Notes under the pieces: model-generated
What the model was told of the DNA's origin: nothing
What the model saw: only the letters and a program-made list of their open reading frames with translations
Databases searched by the model: none
Assembly (NCBI GenBank): GCA_038501785.1
Contig: JBAMJR010000189.1
Span: 6,349,001-6,413,000 of the forward strand
Length of the DNA: 64,000 nt
Source of the DNA: Myoxocephalus aenaeus
Taxonomy: Eukaryota; Chordata; Actinopteri; Perciformes; Cottidae
Direction: 5' to 3'
Translations under genes and position numbers: made by a program
In this document: in pieces, positions 38,948 through 53,099 of the stretch
How positions within the stretch are numbered: position 1 is the first letter of the stretch
How the letters are laid out: each line of letters opens with the position of its first letter

Positions 38948-41900
38948 GTTGGAGAGGGGGGTTTTGGGTAGTTTTGTCCATTTGGAAGCAGAAGCAGCAG
39001 CCCCCCCGCGGCCCCTGAATTGATTCACCAGGTTGGTGGTTCCGTTGTGTTTTTGACCCCCCCTCCCCTTCCCGGTTAAGCCTCGACCGAGTCAGCTGAC
39101 TTGAGTCTTGGCTTCACAACAATATTTCACAATGATATTCTTCACTCCCACTCTAACAGATACACTGGTTGGCGGTCTAGAAAAACAACATGCTTTAATA
39201 CCGATTTAAAACTGTAGCTAGATGCGTTATTATTAATATCAGTGTTTGTGTTTTATTGTGTATTTTAATTCATCGCTTCAGGAGAACGCGTGGAGCGGCA
39301 GAGATTCATACAATGAGCACTAGAGTTCAGATTACCGCAAGATTACCGTGAGATTATAGTGAGATTACCGTTAGATTACCGTTATATTGTCATGGGATTA
39401 ACGTGAGATTACCGTTAGATTACCGTGAGATTGCCGTTCCTCCAGGATGAAGAGATTACGATTTAGACTCACGGTTTCCTGTTTGACGTCGGACCAGGTT
39501 TTAGTGAGCGTTTAGGAAAGAAGTGTTTCAAGTGTTTGTAGGCGCCTTCTTTTTTACTCGTTAATGATCTCGTTCTCAACCCCAACCTGAAGAATATCAT
39601 TTTAAAATATTACAAAATAATAACCTGTGGTCTCTCGTGTACATGGAAACTTTTTGTCCGTTGCCCCAAGTTGTTTTAACAACTTTTCATGTACACGTGA
39701 TGCATGACGTCCTCCATTCAGACTTTAACCTGTGTGCACTCTGTCGGTTAACGTCACAAAGACCAGCGGTTCTTAAATCAGAGCAAATCCTAAAAGGATT
39801 CTGGGAGTTTCTGTAACTGGAGCCAAAAGGAAACATTCTGTGATTGGATACTTATACAAATTAAAATGTGGTCCGGAGCCGAAGTAATTTAAGAACCTCT
39901 GGTCCTGATTTTTGGAAACGTGAACAGAAAAAAGACGTACACATGTCCTCGCCGGCATCGTGTATTCTTTTATGAGGTTTGCAATGGAGACAATGATGAA
40001 AGTTATTGATCAGATCTTTACCCATTGTATAATCAATGCTGGAGAGTTTCATCAGATTTGTGTGTTGTTGTTGTTTGTCAATTCAACATCATGAGTTGGA
40101 TTGAGGTCATGGACAGTCTGCAGGATGTCAGCCGGTCCATGTTGTAGTTTGTTGGCGGGAAACTTACTTTTTCTTTTTTCTTTTTCTAAGTGGCCAGTAA
40201 TTTTCCAGAATTTAAAAAAGTTCCTCCACTACATCACAAGCCATAGAGATTATTTTTCAGAAACAAAACACAAAAACGGTGTCAAAGAACGGCCATAACA
40301 ATGTCATTGTCAAATGTCAATACATTTATATTGATGTGCTTTTAATTTTCAAGTTTTGAACTTTCAAAAACGTTATCTTTTAAAGTGTCATCCAGTTTAA
40401 CATACCTGCCAGATGTAACGGTTACATACTGGAATATAGAAATCGTCGGATATAAAACTAAATAAAGATTAAACTGGTCATGTTTTATTTACAATTTACG
40501 TTAAACATGTCCATCTTGGATGTAAAAACCAGAACATAACCTGATTGGACAGATTTCTAATTGGTTCCATTAAGGCTTGATTGCTTGTTCCTTCCTCAAA
40601 TGGATGTAGTTGGATTTTCCATCAAATCCAATAATTATCAAATGTGAGCGAATTCACTTTTTTGACTCAACTTTAATTATTTAGCTCTGAAAATAGCCCA
40701 TTCAATTTGGGTATCTTGAAACCGTTTAATTTAATTTATATTGGACACAACTCAAAGTTTTGAAAGCTCAAAACTTGAAATTCAAATTGGCCCTTCTTTA
40801 TTTCCATATACATGGTCACAGCCAAAAGTCACCACATTTTGTACCGCCCTGTTTGTGTTTCCCGCCTGAATGTTCTAAACTGTAGGAAGGTCTTGTTGTG
40901 TTGTTGTGTTTGTCGTCTCAGTGTTTTGTTGCTTGAGTTGTTGACTGTGGCTGCCGGCCACACAAGCTCAAACGGAGGTCATTTTTGTTTCTCCAAAATG
41001 GCTTCCCTCACATCTGTAGTTTGCTTTGTCTCGTGTTGTTTGTTCCAACAGTGAACTTGTCAAACTTCTCCCTGGAAGTGTTGACTGTTGGGAAAATCCT
41101 TTTTCATACCTCACGTTACAATTCAGCCACCTCCTAAAGCTGCAGGATTAACTGTGCTTGCTTTTTCTCTTCATAGTCGAGCCGCCGACAGACTTGAGGT
41201 TTAAGATCTTAAATGAGAACACAGTGCAAATGATGTGGAGCAAGCCCCAGTCCAGAATACAGGGCTACAGGATACAAGTGACCTCAGACACAGGTGGGTG
41301 CTCATTAAACCTGCGAGTTATGTCCTGCCAAGCCCGAAACATTATAAGTGTCATAAACTCCCTTTAGACATTTAGTCGGCCCGGCAAGCCTCAACACACC
41401 CCGCAATTATCGGAAGATTTCTGCAGACACACGTTTGGGCTCCAGGAGCTGTAATGATATAAGGAAAAAAAGAATACCAGGGAAAAAAAACATTATCACT
41501 GCCATGGAAAATATTGTCAGCATTAGTCTAGCTCAAGAGTGGAGATGTCACATCCATCAGAGTTCATTAGCTGAGAATAAAAATATAAATAACAACCACC
41601 TCAACCTTTGCGGGTGTTTCCTCAAAGGTTTGACACTTGGTCTAAATTATCTCGATGCGACGGTGTACATTGGTATTTTTACACAATAAGGGTTCTCCTC
41701 CAATATAACAATGTTCTCATTCATATAAAGCCAGCTGCTTTCTTTAAGTTAAAACTTAGGCCAGTTATAACTAGTTTTAAGTGTTTTAAGTAATATCATT
41801 AAACGTTGGTAAACTAGCTTCAAGTGACAGAATCTTTTAATCCAGGAGTATGCTATGCACCGTACGTAACTACCTAACAAACAGAATTTACGTTAGCTCT

Positions 41901-44900
41901 CGTATTCACATCCAATTCCTGTTAGGTAACTCTACTGTTAACTCATTTATCTTGCTAACTGAACTAATGTTAACTTGCATATTATTAACACAGAGGTAAA
42001 CTTAACTGACAGAACTAATGTTAGCTTTCATTTTATTAATTTACAGGTAAACTTAACTGACAGAACTAACGTTAGTTTTTATTTTATTAATTTACAGGTA
42101 AACTTAAATTACATAATGTTAGCTTGTTAATGTAGGACCCGTTCCGACATTTCAACAAATGCTTGATAATAATCTAAATTGGTAAGACTTTAAGTTAAAA
42201 TTTAGAGATTACACAAGATAACATACGTCAAACATTAATGCCCTTAACATGAGACTACATTACTTAAGGGGTTCATTGAGAGGCATATAGTCTTTTCCTG
42301 TTGACCACAAAGGTAATTCAGTGTCTTTAACTATTTATAATTGTCATAGTTGAGTACAGGTAAGGGCTTAAGTTGTTAATGTTCTTTAGTTTGTTAAAAA
42401 AATGTTAACTCATAATTATGTAAACCTGCGAAAACCAGTAGAATCAACACATATACGAATAATGAATAAACACCTGTTCACTATTTGATGCCAAGACATC
42501 TTTGATAAGTTTGATTTAATGGAAGAATTGGGTATTTAAGGGTTAAAATAATGTGTTTTGATTCAGAGTAATGCGGAAAGTTTTCATTAAATTGAATCAT
42601 AGTGTTTACACGGCTCTTCCAGTTCTCGGGTCAGCAGTCGGAATCAGGTTTTTCTGAAGCTCTGTTTTGACTCTTGGAGAAATGAAGTAATGCAATAGTT
42701 TCCTAATGGCTTCCCTCTGAATTTTTTTTCTTTTGCATTCTTGTAGAAGAACCAACAAAAGAATTTACTCTGCCTGCATCTGCGACTAAGACCTCCATCC
42801 CAGACCTGACTCCAGATGTGGATTATGTCGTAACGATGTCTTCGTACACCGGATCAGAGGAGAGTCTGCCCGTCTCCGGCCAGCTCACCCGTGAGTTCCC
42901 GAGTGTGTGTGGTTGCAAACCAGCAGCAGACTTCCAACCGTTGTAAAGTTTGTCTGCAGCTGGTCATTTTTTGGCAGGAAGTCACCAAGCTGACGACCTT
43001 CTTCTCCAATCTGGCCGCTAAAATGAGTGATGGATTGTAGACCAGAGTGTGCTTCTGTTGATCTGAATCATTTGTTTTTAGTGGTTTTAATTTGGTACCG
43101 CTCTGGACAATAATGATGTTATCACATAAATGTTGTTAAGTCAAGAGGCCACCACTATTTAGGAGCTGTTCTTCTGATCAGCAGTTTATGAAATAAACCC
43201 ACACCAAGATTTAAGAAAGTCATCATCAGACTTTATATTGTATGTTTACCAAACAATGGAACTATTTGGACGAACAAGTCCTTTAAACGAAAAACTAAAT
43301 GGAAATTGTAATATCTTCAATTCCATGGTAGACGATGAAGATCATGTAAAAGCTCCGGAACAGCTACTAAATGGACCATATATTCTCAACTGGTCAAGGT
43401 CGAAGGTCAAGAATGAACTTTGAACCTCAATATTTTGATTTATTCGTATGGCTTAAAGCAGCCGGTGAATTTTCAGAGGACATTTTGACAAGACGAACAA
43501 TATGTTGAGAGCTTTAGTGTCTACGATGTGGGAAAAGTCTCTGGCTTCATGACCATAATCATTAATTAAACAATTAAGTATAGAGTTTGCCGATTTTGCA
43601 GGCGTCGATTTTGCAGTCGGTGGAGAGAGAGAAGAGAGAGAAACATAGAGAAACAGAGGTGAGCTCTGATTGGATAAAGAGCGTTAAGGAGCGCGCTTGA
43701 GGTGTACCAGCTCGCTGGCCAGACCAGAAGCAGACAGACCAGGCATGAGAAACAGACAGGAGACAGGAGCTGTGCAATGAGAAATTAAGCTAATAGGGGA
43801 AAATAATTATAATACATGTAGTATATTTGTGAAAAACAATTACATTTTAAAATAGATATAACTTTTAATTATTAAAAAAAAAAAAAACGGCCACTGCTAG
43901 AGCGAATGCAGCTTTAACACATGAAGCATAGACTTCTATGCAACCAGAGGAGTCTCCCCCTGCTGATCAGTAGAGAGAATGCATCTTTAAGTATTGGCTT
44001 CACTCTTCAGAACCAGGACCTCCCAAGGGGTCTCAAGATGACCATGATGTCTCACAAGACAAAAAAAAGTTGAAGTCCTTTATGTTTATTTCTTTGGTTG
44101 AACTGGCTCCAATAGACCTCCACAGTAAGGTCATAAGTAGCTTAATTTGAAAGCATTACAAGCCTAAAAGTTTGGGAACAAAGAGGCAATGCATTTAATC
44201 TGCAGATAAGATAGGACAAGAAAAGAGCAGCTGCAGCGGGTTGAAGGACACACAAGTACTAAATGTCATGGTGGGAGTTTGGTAGGGGGGTTATGAAAAC
44301 CCTCGAGCGCTGGAAATTTCCCTGAAAAATGTGTTGTAAACAATGACATCAACTTGTTAGTTTTTCCATTCGGGAGCTCGTTTTGCATGTTCGCTGAACA
44401 AGAAAAGAAAACCTCAGATGAGAGAATTGAAATCTCACGTATGGAAAGAAAAGAAGAGTTTCGGTCCAGTGTGAGTCATCTGTCATTGGCTGAAGAAAAA
44501 ACTGGCACAAAAATAAAGTTATTTTTGCTGATGATATACTATATGAATCATATCTAACGTGTGTAATTACATGATTGTGTTGTTGTCTTTCAGTTGAGTC
44601 AAGTGGCGGCACGAGAGGACCTTCCAGGAAACCAGACTCCTCAGATTCAGTCAGTGAGTCCTTTTGTTCATTTAAACCTTAATTTGACGACGGGGTCACC
44701 GCTCAACTTTTCCACTTTTCCACCATCCTCAAACGTTCCTGGTTTTGCTGGTCGGCGTCCATAAGCGTGAGCTCAGCAGCGAAAAGGGGAGGCGCCTAGC
44801 GTAACAACACACCCCAATGATCACAATTAGGCCCCGCCGCAAATCTCTGAAGTGTTCGGTCATCGGTTTGGTCTCCTGCCGGCCAATGATGCCAGTGTGG

Positions 44901-47900
44901 AGGAAGCTGCACATGCTCAGTGCGGGGGTCGTAGGTTGGGCTGGGAAAGCGGCTGTTGGAAGCTGTGGGAGCGAGCTGAGTGGAGCCCAGCCCCGAAGTG
45001 CTGAGAGAAGTGGAAACCATTACAGATGCTGGTTAACGAGCGCCGCTGCTGCTGTTCTGCAGACGAGGACGAGCTCGTGGAGATTATTTTTTAAACTTCT
45101 TTTCACAAGAGGAAAGTCACAAGGTAGTAAGAGTCCTGTAGCTCCACCTACACCAACAGAGTGCGGTTAAACCGTATGGATGTATAACGTGCCCAAACCG
45201 TAATTCTGCAAAACCCTTGATTACTTTTGGTCACATTATTGTCAAGATCTGATTGCGTTTATGCAATACAACGTTCCATTTATACAAAAATTCAAGCTAG
45301 TGCTCAAAAAATGAAATACAAATTCCACATATAAAGTATATGGTAATTTCTTTGTATTGCACACAGGTTTTAGGGAGGTTGACATGGTGGATGCTTTGCG
45401 TAAACTTCATCCCCTGGGGACCTTGAATCTCTGACTAAATCTCATGGCTATTGATCCATTCGTTGATGCGATTGTAGTCTTTTAAGCCTGGCTTCAAATA
45501 TACTTACAGTATATACTATACATACCATATTTATTCAGTCGGGATGGAAACATTTGACCATTTAGATTACATGGTTTAAAGTTATCAAAAATAAATATTT
45601 GCTGAAGTGAAACTGACATTTTTCTGTCACATTGCAAACTTAAAAAGTAGATTTTATTTAACTTAAAGTTATTTATTCAAAAGTGTCCTCATGTTTTCTG
45701 TTAATTCTAAAACTTCTGTCTATTTATTGCCCCTCCCCTCTTTTACCCAGAATGCTCTTTCAGCACCGTCGCCGACGTGCTGTTCCTGGTGGACGGCTCC
45801 TGGAGCGTCGGCCGGCCCAACTTCAAATACATCCGCAACTTCATCTCGGCGGTGGCCGGTGCCTTTCAGATCGGAGCGGACCGGACTCGGGTGGGCGTGG
45901 TCCAGTACGGCAGCAACGCCCGGACAGAGTTTGACCTCAAGCAACATTTGACCCGACCGGAGCTTCTCCGAGCCATCGGCTCGCTGCCATACAAGGGAGG
46001 AGATACCAAGACAGGTACGACCCTGATGTCCTTTAATGTTCTTTACGTCCTTTAATGTCCTTAATGTCCCTTAATGTCCTTGAGGTTTTATTATTTTCAC
46101 CTCAGTTTACTGTATTATACTACTGTACTTTTATTAATACCTGTTTTACAATTTTCTATTGAACATTTTAAAAACAAATCTACTCCATATTTGTTGGGTA
46201 CTTTTATTCTTGTTTGTGAAGCAAACAGTAAACTTTTTTTTAAACATGTTTTCAATATAAATACCTGTTGATCGTACAACATACGCTACATGAAGGTGTC
46301 TTGTCGCGCACTAAAATCTTAGTACTTCTTTCACCTTTTTGCACCAATTAATGGACATAAATGGCTTTTCAAATGCAAAAAAGAAATTGGGGCACATTTG
46401 GGGCAGCAGATTTCCATTGTTTCAGACAGTTCATAGATTGATTCAATCAGAAAGAGTATGATTTTGCGCTGTAGTTTTGCATATTCAGTATATGATAACT
46501 CAAGAGACAGAATTTCAGGGTCATAGTGAACACAAATATGAACTTTTCTCAATTAAAGAGAGAGGAATACTTTTCCTGCTTGTAAAGGAAAGACGGATAA
46601 ACTAGCTTTCATATCCCAAATCCAATGGATGGAGAATGGAACTGACAGTGTCAACTTTTGAGTTGTTTACTTATTTTATTATGAGCAGAAGGGAATAAGA
46701 TTTTGATCAACATTTACATCTATTTTGTTGTCTGTGTAGTTTTTACCTACCAGTGATATGTTATGCTCATGTGGACACTATCACTGAGATAAAGATGAAC
46801 TAGTTCAGTGTCAAATATACCATACAATGGAGGAAAAAAAAAACATGAATAACAAAAATTAAAAAAAAATAAAAAAAATAAAAAAACACATTTCAAGTAC
46901 ATCTTGATTATGGAATGATAAATATTGTATGATGGGCTGAAATGGAAGGCACCCAATGCATTCACTATAATCAAGTCAAACTAGGATCATAATGTACAGA
47001 GAAAAACAGCATCGGACTAGATCCAGAGCTAAACTCCTTGGTATAGTTTACTTTGAGCTAAACTCCTTGGTATAGACAGTTTACTTTGAGCTAAACTCCT
47101 TGGTATAGACAGTTTACTTTGAGCTAAACTCCTTGGTATAGTTTACTTGGAGCTAAACTCCTTGGTATAGTTTACTTGGAGCTAAACAAACTCCTTGGTA
47201 TAGTTTACTTGGAGCTAAACAAACTCCTTGGTATAGTTTACTTGGAGCTAAACAAACACCTTGGTATAGTTTACTTGGAGCTAAACAAACTCCTTGGTAT
47301 AGTTTACTTGGAGCTGAGCTAAACTCCTTGGTATAGTTTACTTGGGGCTAAACTCCTTGGTGTAGTTTACTTGGGGCTAAACTCCTTGGTGTAGTTTACT
47401 TGGGGCTAAACTCCTTGGTGTAGTTTACTTGGAGCTAAACTCCTTGGTATAGTTTACTTGGAGCTAAACTCCTTGGTGTAATCCTGCTGTGGTTGATGAG
47501 AGATGTTACTTGGCAGAGTGAGAAAGCCAGCGCAGCAACCATCCCCATGGTCCTAGTGCCCTATGGATAAGTATGATGATAGGCTATTGGATTGTAATTT
47601 GAAGGAGAAAACAACTTGTCCATGTGAGAAACAATAGTTAAATTTAATGACATCACCAAAATAAAAAAATTAAGGGTGGGTTGCACCAACATGGATTAAA
47701 TTAATCCTGGTTTAGAGTTAATCTAGGGTTAGTAAATCTAGGTTTAAACTGGTTTATAATTAATCTGAGATGTGTTGCACATCTTAATTTTAACCCTGGA
47801 TTAGTTAAACTAGTTTAAACAAGGGTTAAAACAGAATTAGTTTATGTTGCCGTGGAAAAATTCCGTTACTGATACCGTTAGTTACCGTTTATAGCTACCA

Positions 47901-50900
47901 CGACAGCGGCTATAGCTAATAAACTCCGTCACTCTAGCTAGCTATTATGGCACGTCAAACTTTTCAACATTTGAAAAGATGTTGCTGAGCGAGTTAATGG
48001 AGGAGTTTAATTCCAGCTACTAAGAGCTGGAGAAGTGGTGGCACAGCAAAATTCCTCTCACTTCCATGCTTGAGTGCTAGTCCAACCTTCCCATTGAGGT
48101 ATATGAGAGACTCCTTTGTGAATCTATACCGCTGTGAAAACTCGCTGTTGTCATAAAATTCAATTGGGTTTAACCTATCTCTAATTTTCCTGTGAGGAAC
48201 TCTTTCCTCTAACCCCATCCAGCGAAGCTATGCAGCCATGTTGTCAATAAAACGGAGATAAATCTCCTCCAGGGGTGGTTTAAATATAACTGCTAATCCA
48301 GGTTTAGTCTAGGTTTAAAATAACTGGTGCAACAGATTTGATTTTAATCTAGATTTTAATGGAAATTAAAACAGAGATTGCCAAAGGGTTAGATTTACCC
48401 AGGATTAATTGTAAACTAAGGTTAAACTAGGTTTAAAGTTTGGTGCAACTGGATTAAAAGACAAACCTGGTTTAAACCTAGTTTAACAGTTAATCCTTGT
48501 TGGTGCAACCCAGCCTAAGATTTTTTTACTATGGCTTCAGCCCCCTTAAAACAGGCTTAACGACGCCCCTGCTGCTGGGTATTCATAATACCGTCTTTTG
48601 ATTATTATTTTCACATTTCTTCACATATTCTGTTAATATTTCTGTTTCAGCACGTTAGATTGAGATAAAAATGTCTTTATTCAGTATTCAGCATTACCGT
48701 ACTTTTCGGGTTATAAACCGCTCCTACGGCTGATCAGTGTCCCCGCTGTAGCAAGCTAGTAGCGCTGCTAGGTAGCGCTGCTAGTAGCGCTGCTAGCTAG
48801 CGCTTTTGCTGCTACCGGCCACTGCTGCTGCTACTGCCCGCTGCTGCTGCTACTGCCCGCGTCCCCTCTGCCCAAGTCGGGTGTCGAGCCTGGTCCTGCT
48901 ACCTTCGGTGGTTTTCAGGGAGCTAGCGGAAGTTAGCGGGGAAGTGACGGAGCGCTAGCAGGAGCCCCAGCTGGCTACAGCGGGGAGCTGTTGGGGACAC
49001 TGACCGAAGGCAGTAGCGGCTTATAACCCGAAAAGTACGGTAATGGTTCACTTAATGTTTATTTCTTCGTGGTTTTGTGGTCACATCCTCCTCATAATTT
49101 AGCGACGCCGATAAAGAAGTGTCCGTCATATTTAATAACCATAACCTGTCCCGTCGCTGCAGGCGACGCCCTCGACTTCGTCCTGAAGAGCGGCTTCACC
49201 GAGCAGGCCGGTGCCCGGAAGGAATTCCCCAAAGTGCTGCTGATCATCACGGACGGCCGGTCTGAGGATCCGGTGGAGCGTCACGCCGAGCGGCTCCGGA
49301 GCAGCGGGGTGGAGGTCTTCGTCCTCGGTAAACACGTTCATCACGTTCCACTTCGTTCACTCTCCATTCACATTCAAGCGCTTTTAAGAAAGTCGGAGCT
49401 ACGTTTTAAACAATGTTTATTCAAACTGGTTGTGGCTAACAAAACCAAAGGTTCTCCATGAAGTGGGAGAGGTTGGGACTGTTGTGGTCGTGCCAAACAA
49501 ATAAAAATCAGGATAACAAAACTAGGCCTGGCTGACTACCTCTGGAAAGGAAACAAACAAGATGGCTTCACAAGCTTCTCTCAAAATGATCGACCAAAAC
49601 AAGTACAGAGGGAGCACCGACCAATAACCTAATGTTCTAGACACAAAGTACCTATGTGCTTGCATAAATGTACAGGGTAACCCAAACTTACCTACAGTCC
49701 TCAACCTCTCACCACAAACCTTCACGCCTAGCAGTGTCAGTGGGTGCATAGTAAGAAAGAAAGACCGCCCCCGAACTTTTCCGGCTTCCTCCTATTAAAA
49801 TGGTCCCACTCTGCTGATTGGCCTTCACAGGTGGCAACCAATTAACAGATTTGAACCTGAGGGGAAATCAAGAGGGGAGAACACACAACTTGACAGGTAA
49901 CAACGGGGAACCAAAAGCGTCCGCGGAGAAAATTCCTGCGTCGTGCGTGTTACGAGCGAGCGACGGCAGCTTTTATGTGTGTTTACGCTCCGCTGTCAGA
50001 GTTTCCACGAACCGAGGGTGCAGGAACAAACGTGGGCCGTCGCCATGGTGCTGAGGAGGGCCGGCGGTTCAATAACAATAACAACCGATCCTCTCTACGG
50101 GCGGCGGAGACGGGTGAACGCTGAGAGAAGCATGAGAGTCTTAGTGGGTTTCTGTAAAGACGGAAGCCACATTTTGATTTAAGTCACCGACATCTACGTC
50201 GTGATATTTCTGCAGGTCAACAGTGATATTCTATGGATGCCCTGAGAGGCCAAAACAATCTGGCAATCCGTCTTCTGAGTCTGATCTCAATAGTTTAGTT
50301 TCCTGTGTTTATGACTTATGACAAAAAAAGGTAAAATGTTTCTGACATGTTTTTATTTAACACGTGTTTTCCTCCATCTGGGCTCAAAACTATTCACCAG
50401 CAAAAGCTGTTTGAACCTGTTTTAAGGAAAAAGATCACCCTGACAAAACCTTTTATCTTCACATATTCTTCTTAAACACAGGAGAGAAAACCATTTCAAT
50501 TGGACTTGAAAGACTTCCGTATTTATGAAGAATATTTCATGTCAATATGTCAGAGAATGATATATAGTTTTATAACCTTCTGATATATTTATAAATAAAC
50601 AACTCTTCAGACTCTATCAGGGATAAACAATACGTTCCTGCTCTTATTTCTTATTTATATACGTTTCCCAGGTCACTAAGCAGTTTATTAACAGAAACAG
50701 ACCTTTAAAAAAAAAAAAAAATTGTGTAAAATATAGATCATTGATCAGTGGTGAAACACTTAAAGTATTAAAACCAGTAAAGTGCATTATAATAATACTG
50801 AACAGAAGACTTTAGTTTTTGTTTCTTCAGATATGTGATGAACGAAAGAGAAAAAAATGTGGAAAAAAATGATATTTCATTTAAAATTAACTCCAGCCAT

Positions 50901-53028
50901 CAGAAGAAAAAAATTGTTGAGTAAAACAGAGATTATTTCCCTCTGTGCAGGAAAAGTACAAACTCTCCAGAAATAGAAAGAAGTGGAGTGAAGAACTGCC
51001 CTGAAGTTCAGTGTAGGAGTCAAAGAAAAGATAATTCTATAATATTAACGATGATATGTGATGATGGAGTCTACAGGGAGATGTGTAACGGAGGTTAATG
51101 TTTGGTTGTGTTCATCTGATCGAGGAGAAGTTGTGTCGTGATTGACAGCTCGAACAACGGCAGCCAGTAAATAATGAGCTGATTGGCAGACGCGTGAGAA
51201 ATAAACTCCGGGCTCAGGCTTGCAGGAGTCTGGTCTTACTGGTCTTACTGGTCTTGCACTGGAGCCTCATGATCAGAACGTTCTCGTTCTATAAACTGTA
51301 TTCTGTAAAGGCGCTCAGCTCTAATAAAGAAAATAGGATCGTAAAACTCTAGTTCCATAAATGTAGTGCTCACGCCGTCAGGCTTTCCAGCAAGAGTGGA
51401 ATAAAAGTGGAGGCTTTGGATCGGTGGGGAGTTCAGCCGGAGGACCTTTACACGTCTTTACAGCTCAGAAATGTCCCCAAATGTAACAGGAAGTGAGTGG
51501 ATCCCAGTGGTTCTCATTGGTTCATTTCCCTTTTAATGTGTTCCAGGCATCCAGCAGGCAGACGAAGAGGAGATGAAGCTAATGGCCTCCACGCCTCACA
51601 GAGGTCACGTCTTTAATGTCGCCAACTTCAACCAGATCAAGAATGTGCAGAGGGAGCTCATCACTCAGGTGTGCGCTGCCGTCGACGATCAACTCTCCAC
51701 GTACGTCAGCGGAGAAGAAGGTGAGCTGTAAACACATGATGTCATAATGTTATAGCGTGAATGCAACATCTCTTCTTTCGTCCCTTTGACATATTACAGC
51801 TGGAGTTCTTTTTTCTTTCCCGTCGTGAGTTTTACAAGAAGATGGATACCACTCTCATTTCAATGTCTGCAAGCTAAATATGAAGCTTGTTAACTTAGCT
51901 TAGCATAAAGACTGGAAACAGGGGGAAACAGCTAGCTTGGCTCTGTTCAAATGTAACCAAATCCAACTACTAGCACCTCTAAATATCCCTTATTAACATG
52001 TTCTATATAGTTAGTTTGATCCATAAATATAGGCTAACATTTTCCCCGTTTCCAGTCTTTATGCTAAGCTAAGCTAACCATCGGCTGGCTCTATTTTTAT
52101 ATTTTACAGATTTAACAGTGGTATCTCTCACAGAAACATGTTTCCAAACTATCTGACTATGAAATCATGCAGTCCTTATATATATTTTTTTTATCTGATT
52201 GTTTTAGTTTTTTTCAGTTATGAGGCAAAGTTACGAGCCCTAAATATTCGCCTGCTCTGCACCAACACCACCGAAACACACAAGTGTAATTGCACACTGA
52301 GATCGTGATACAACTCCCATAACTCTGATTCTTGGTTCTTGCAGTGGTTGAGCCAGTCTCCAGCCTGAAGGTCCTGGAGGTGGCCTCCAAGTCCGTGCGG
52401 TTGGCCTGGGACGCCCCTGTGGGAGAGTGCTCCGGGTACAAGGTGAAGATGATCCCCATGATGGCCGGCATCCGGCAGCAGGAGCTTTACGTGGGCCCGA
52501 CCCAGACCTCGGTGGTAGTCCGAGCCCTTTCTCCGGACACGGAGTACCAGATCAGCCTGTTCGCCCTGAGGGGCCTGACGTCCAGCGAGCCCATCGCCAT
52601 CATGCAGAAGACGCTTCCGGTTAAAGTATCAATGGGTGAGGAACGATCCCCAAATAGTTAATTTTGGCCTTTTATTACTATGAATAGTAATATTTGCCTC
52701 CTTGCTTCACGCTCATGTCTGAGCTGGGAGGTGATTGGCTTTGCTTATGTAAACACGTTGTTGTTTACATCTGTTTCTTCACGGAATAAACAATCAAGAT
52801 ACAGCGTGATATTACGAATGGTTTGGGGGTGTTGGAAGGTTCAGACTCGCAGGTTTTTTCATGCTCCCCCTGCTACACAAAAATAAGCTAATTGCTTCCC
52901 ACCTCGAGCTCCTTACTTTAGAAAATACAAAATCCTTATCGTCAGAGCCAAAACCTCCACTGGTCAAATATGATACTGTCTTTGTCATATCTAAGGCATA
53001 TTAGGGCCATTGTTGGTAAAATAATTTA

Positions 53029-53099
<71 letters not shown>

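Larger units (their letters stand above)
37810..41176 (+). other. col12a1: col12a1 intron 2
   Basis: Non-coding. Holds a CTCF-like core, a near-perfect hairpin, a (TG)n array and a GATTACCGT-type tandem, listed separately. I see nothing assignable at 39450-41170. Confidence 0.7.

Noticed and set aside
47026..47478. Possible CRISPR-like array
   Set aside because: Tandem 29 bp units without spacers; a minisatellite.
49522..50182. Open frames on both strands in col12a1 intron 7
   Set aside because: No recognisable domain, no splice-compatible conserved exon; left unassigned.
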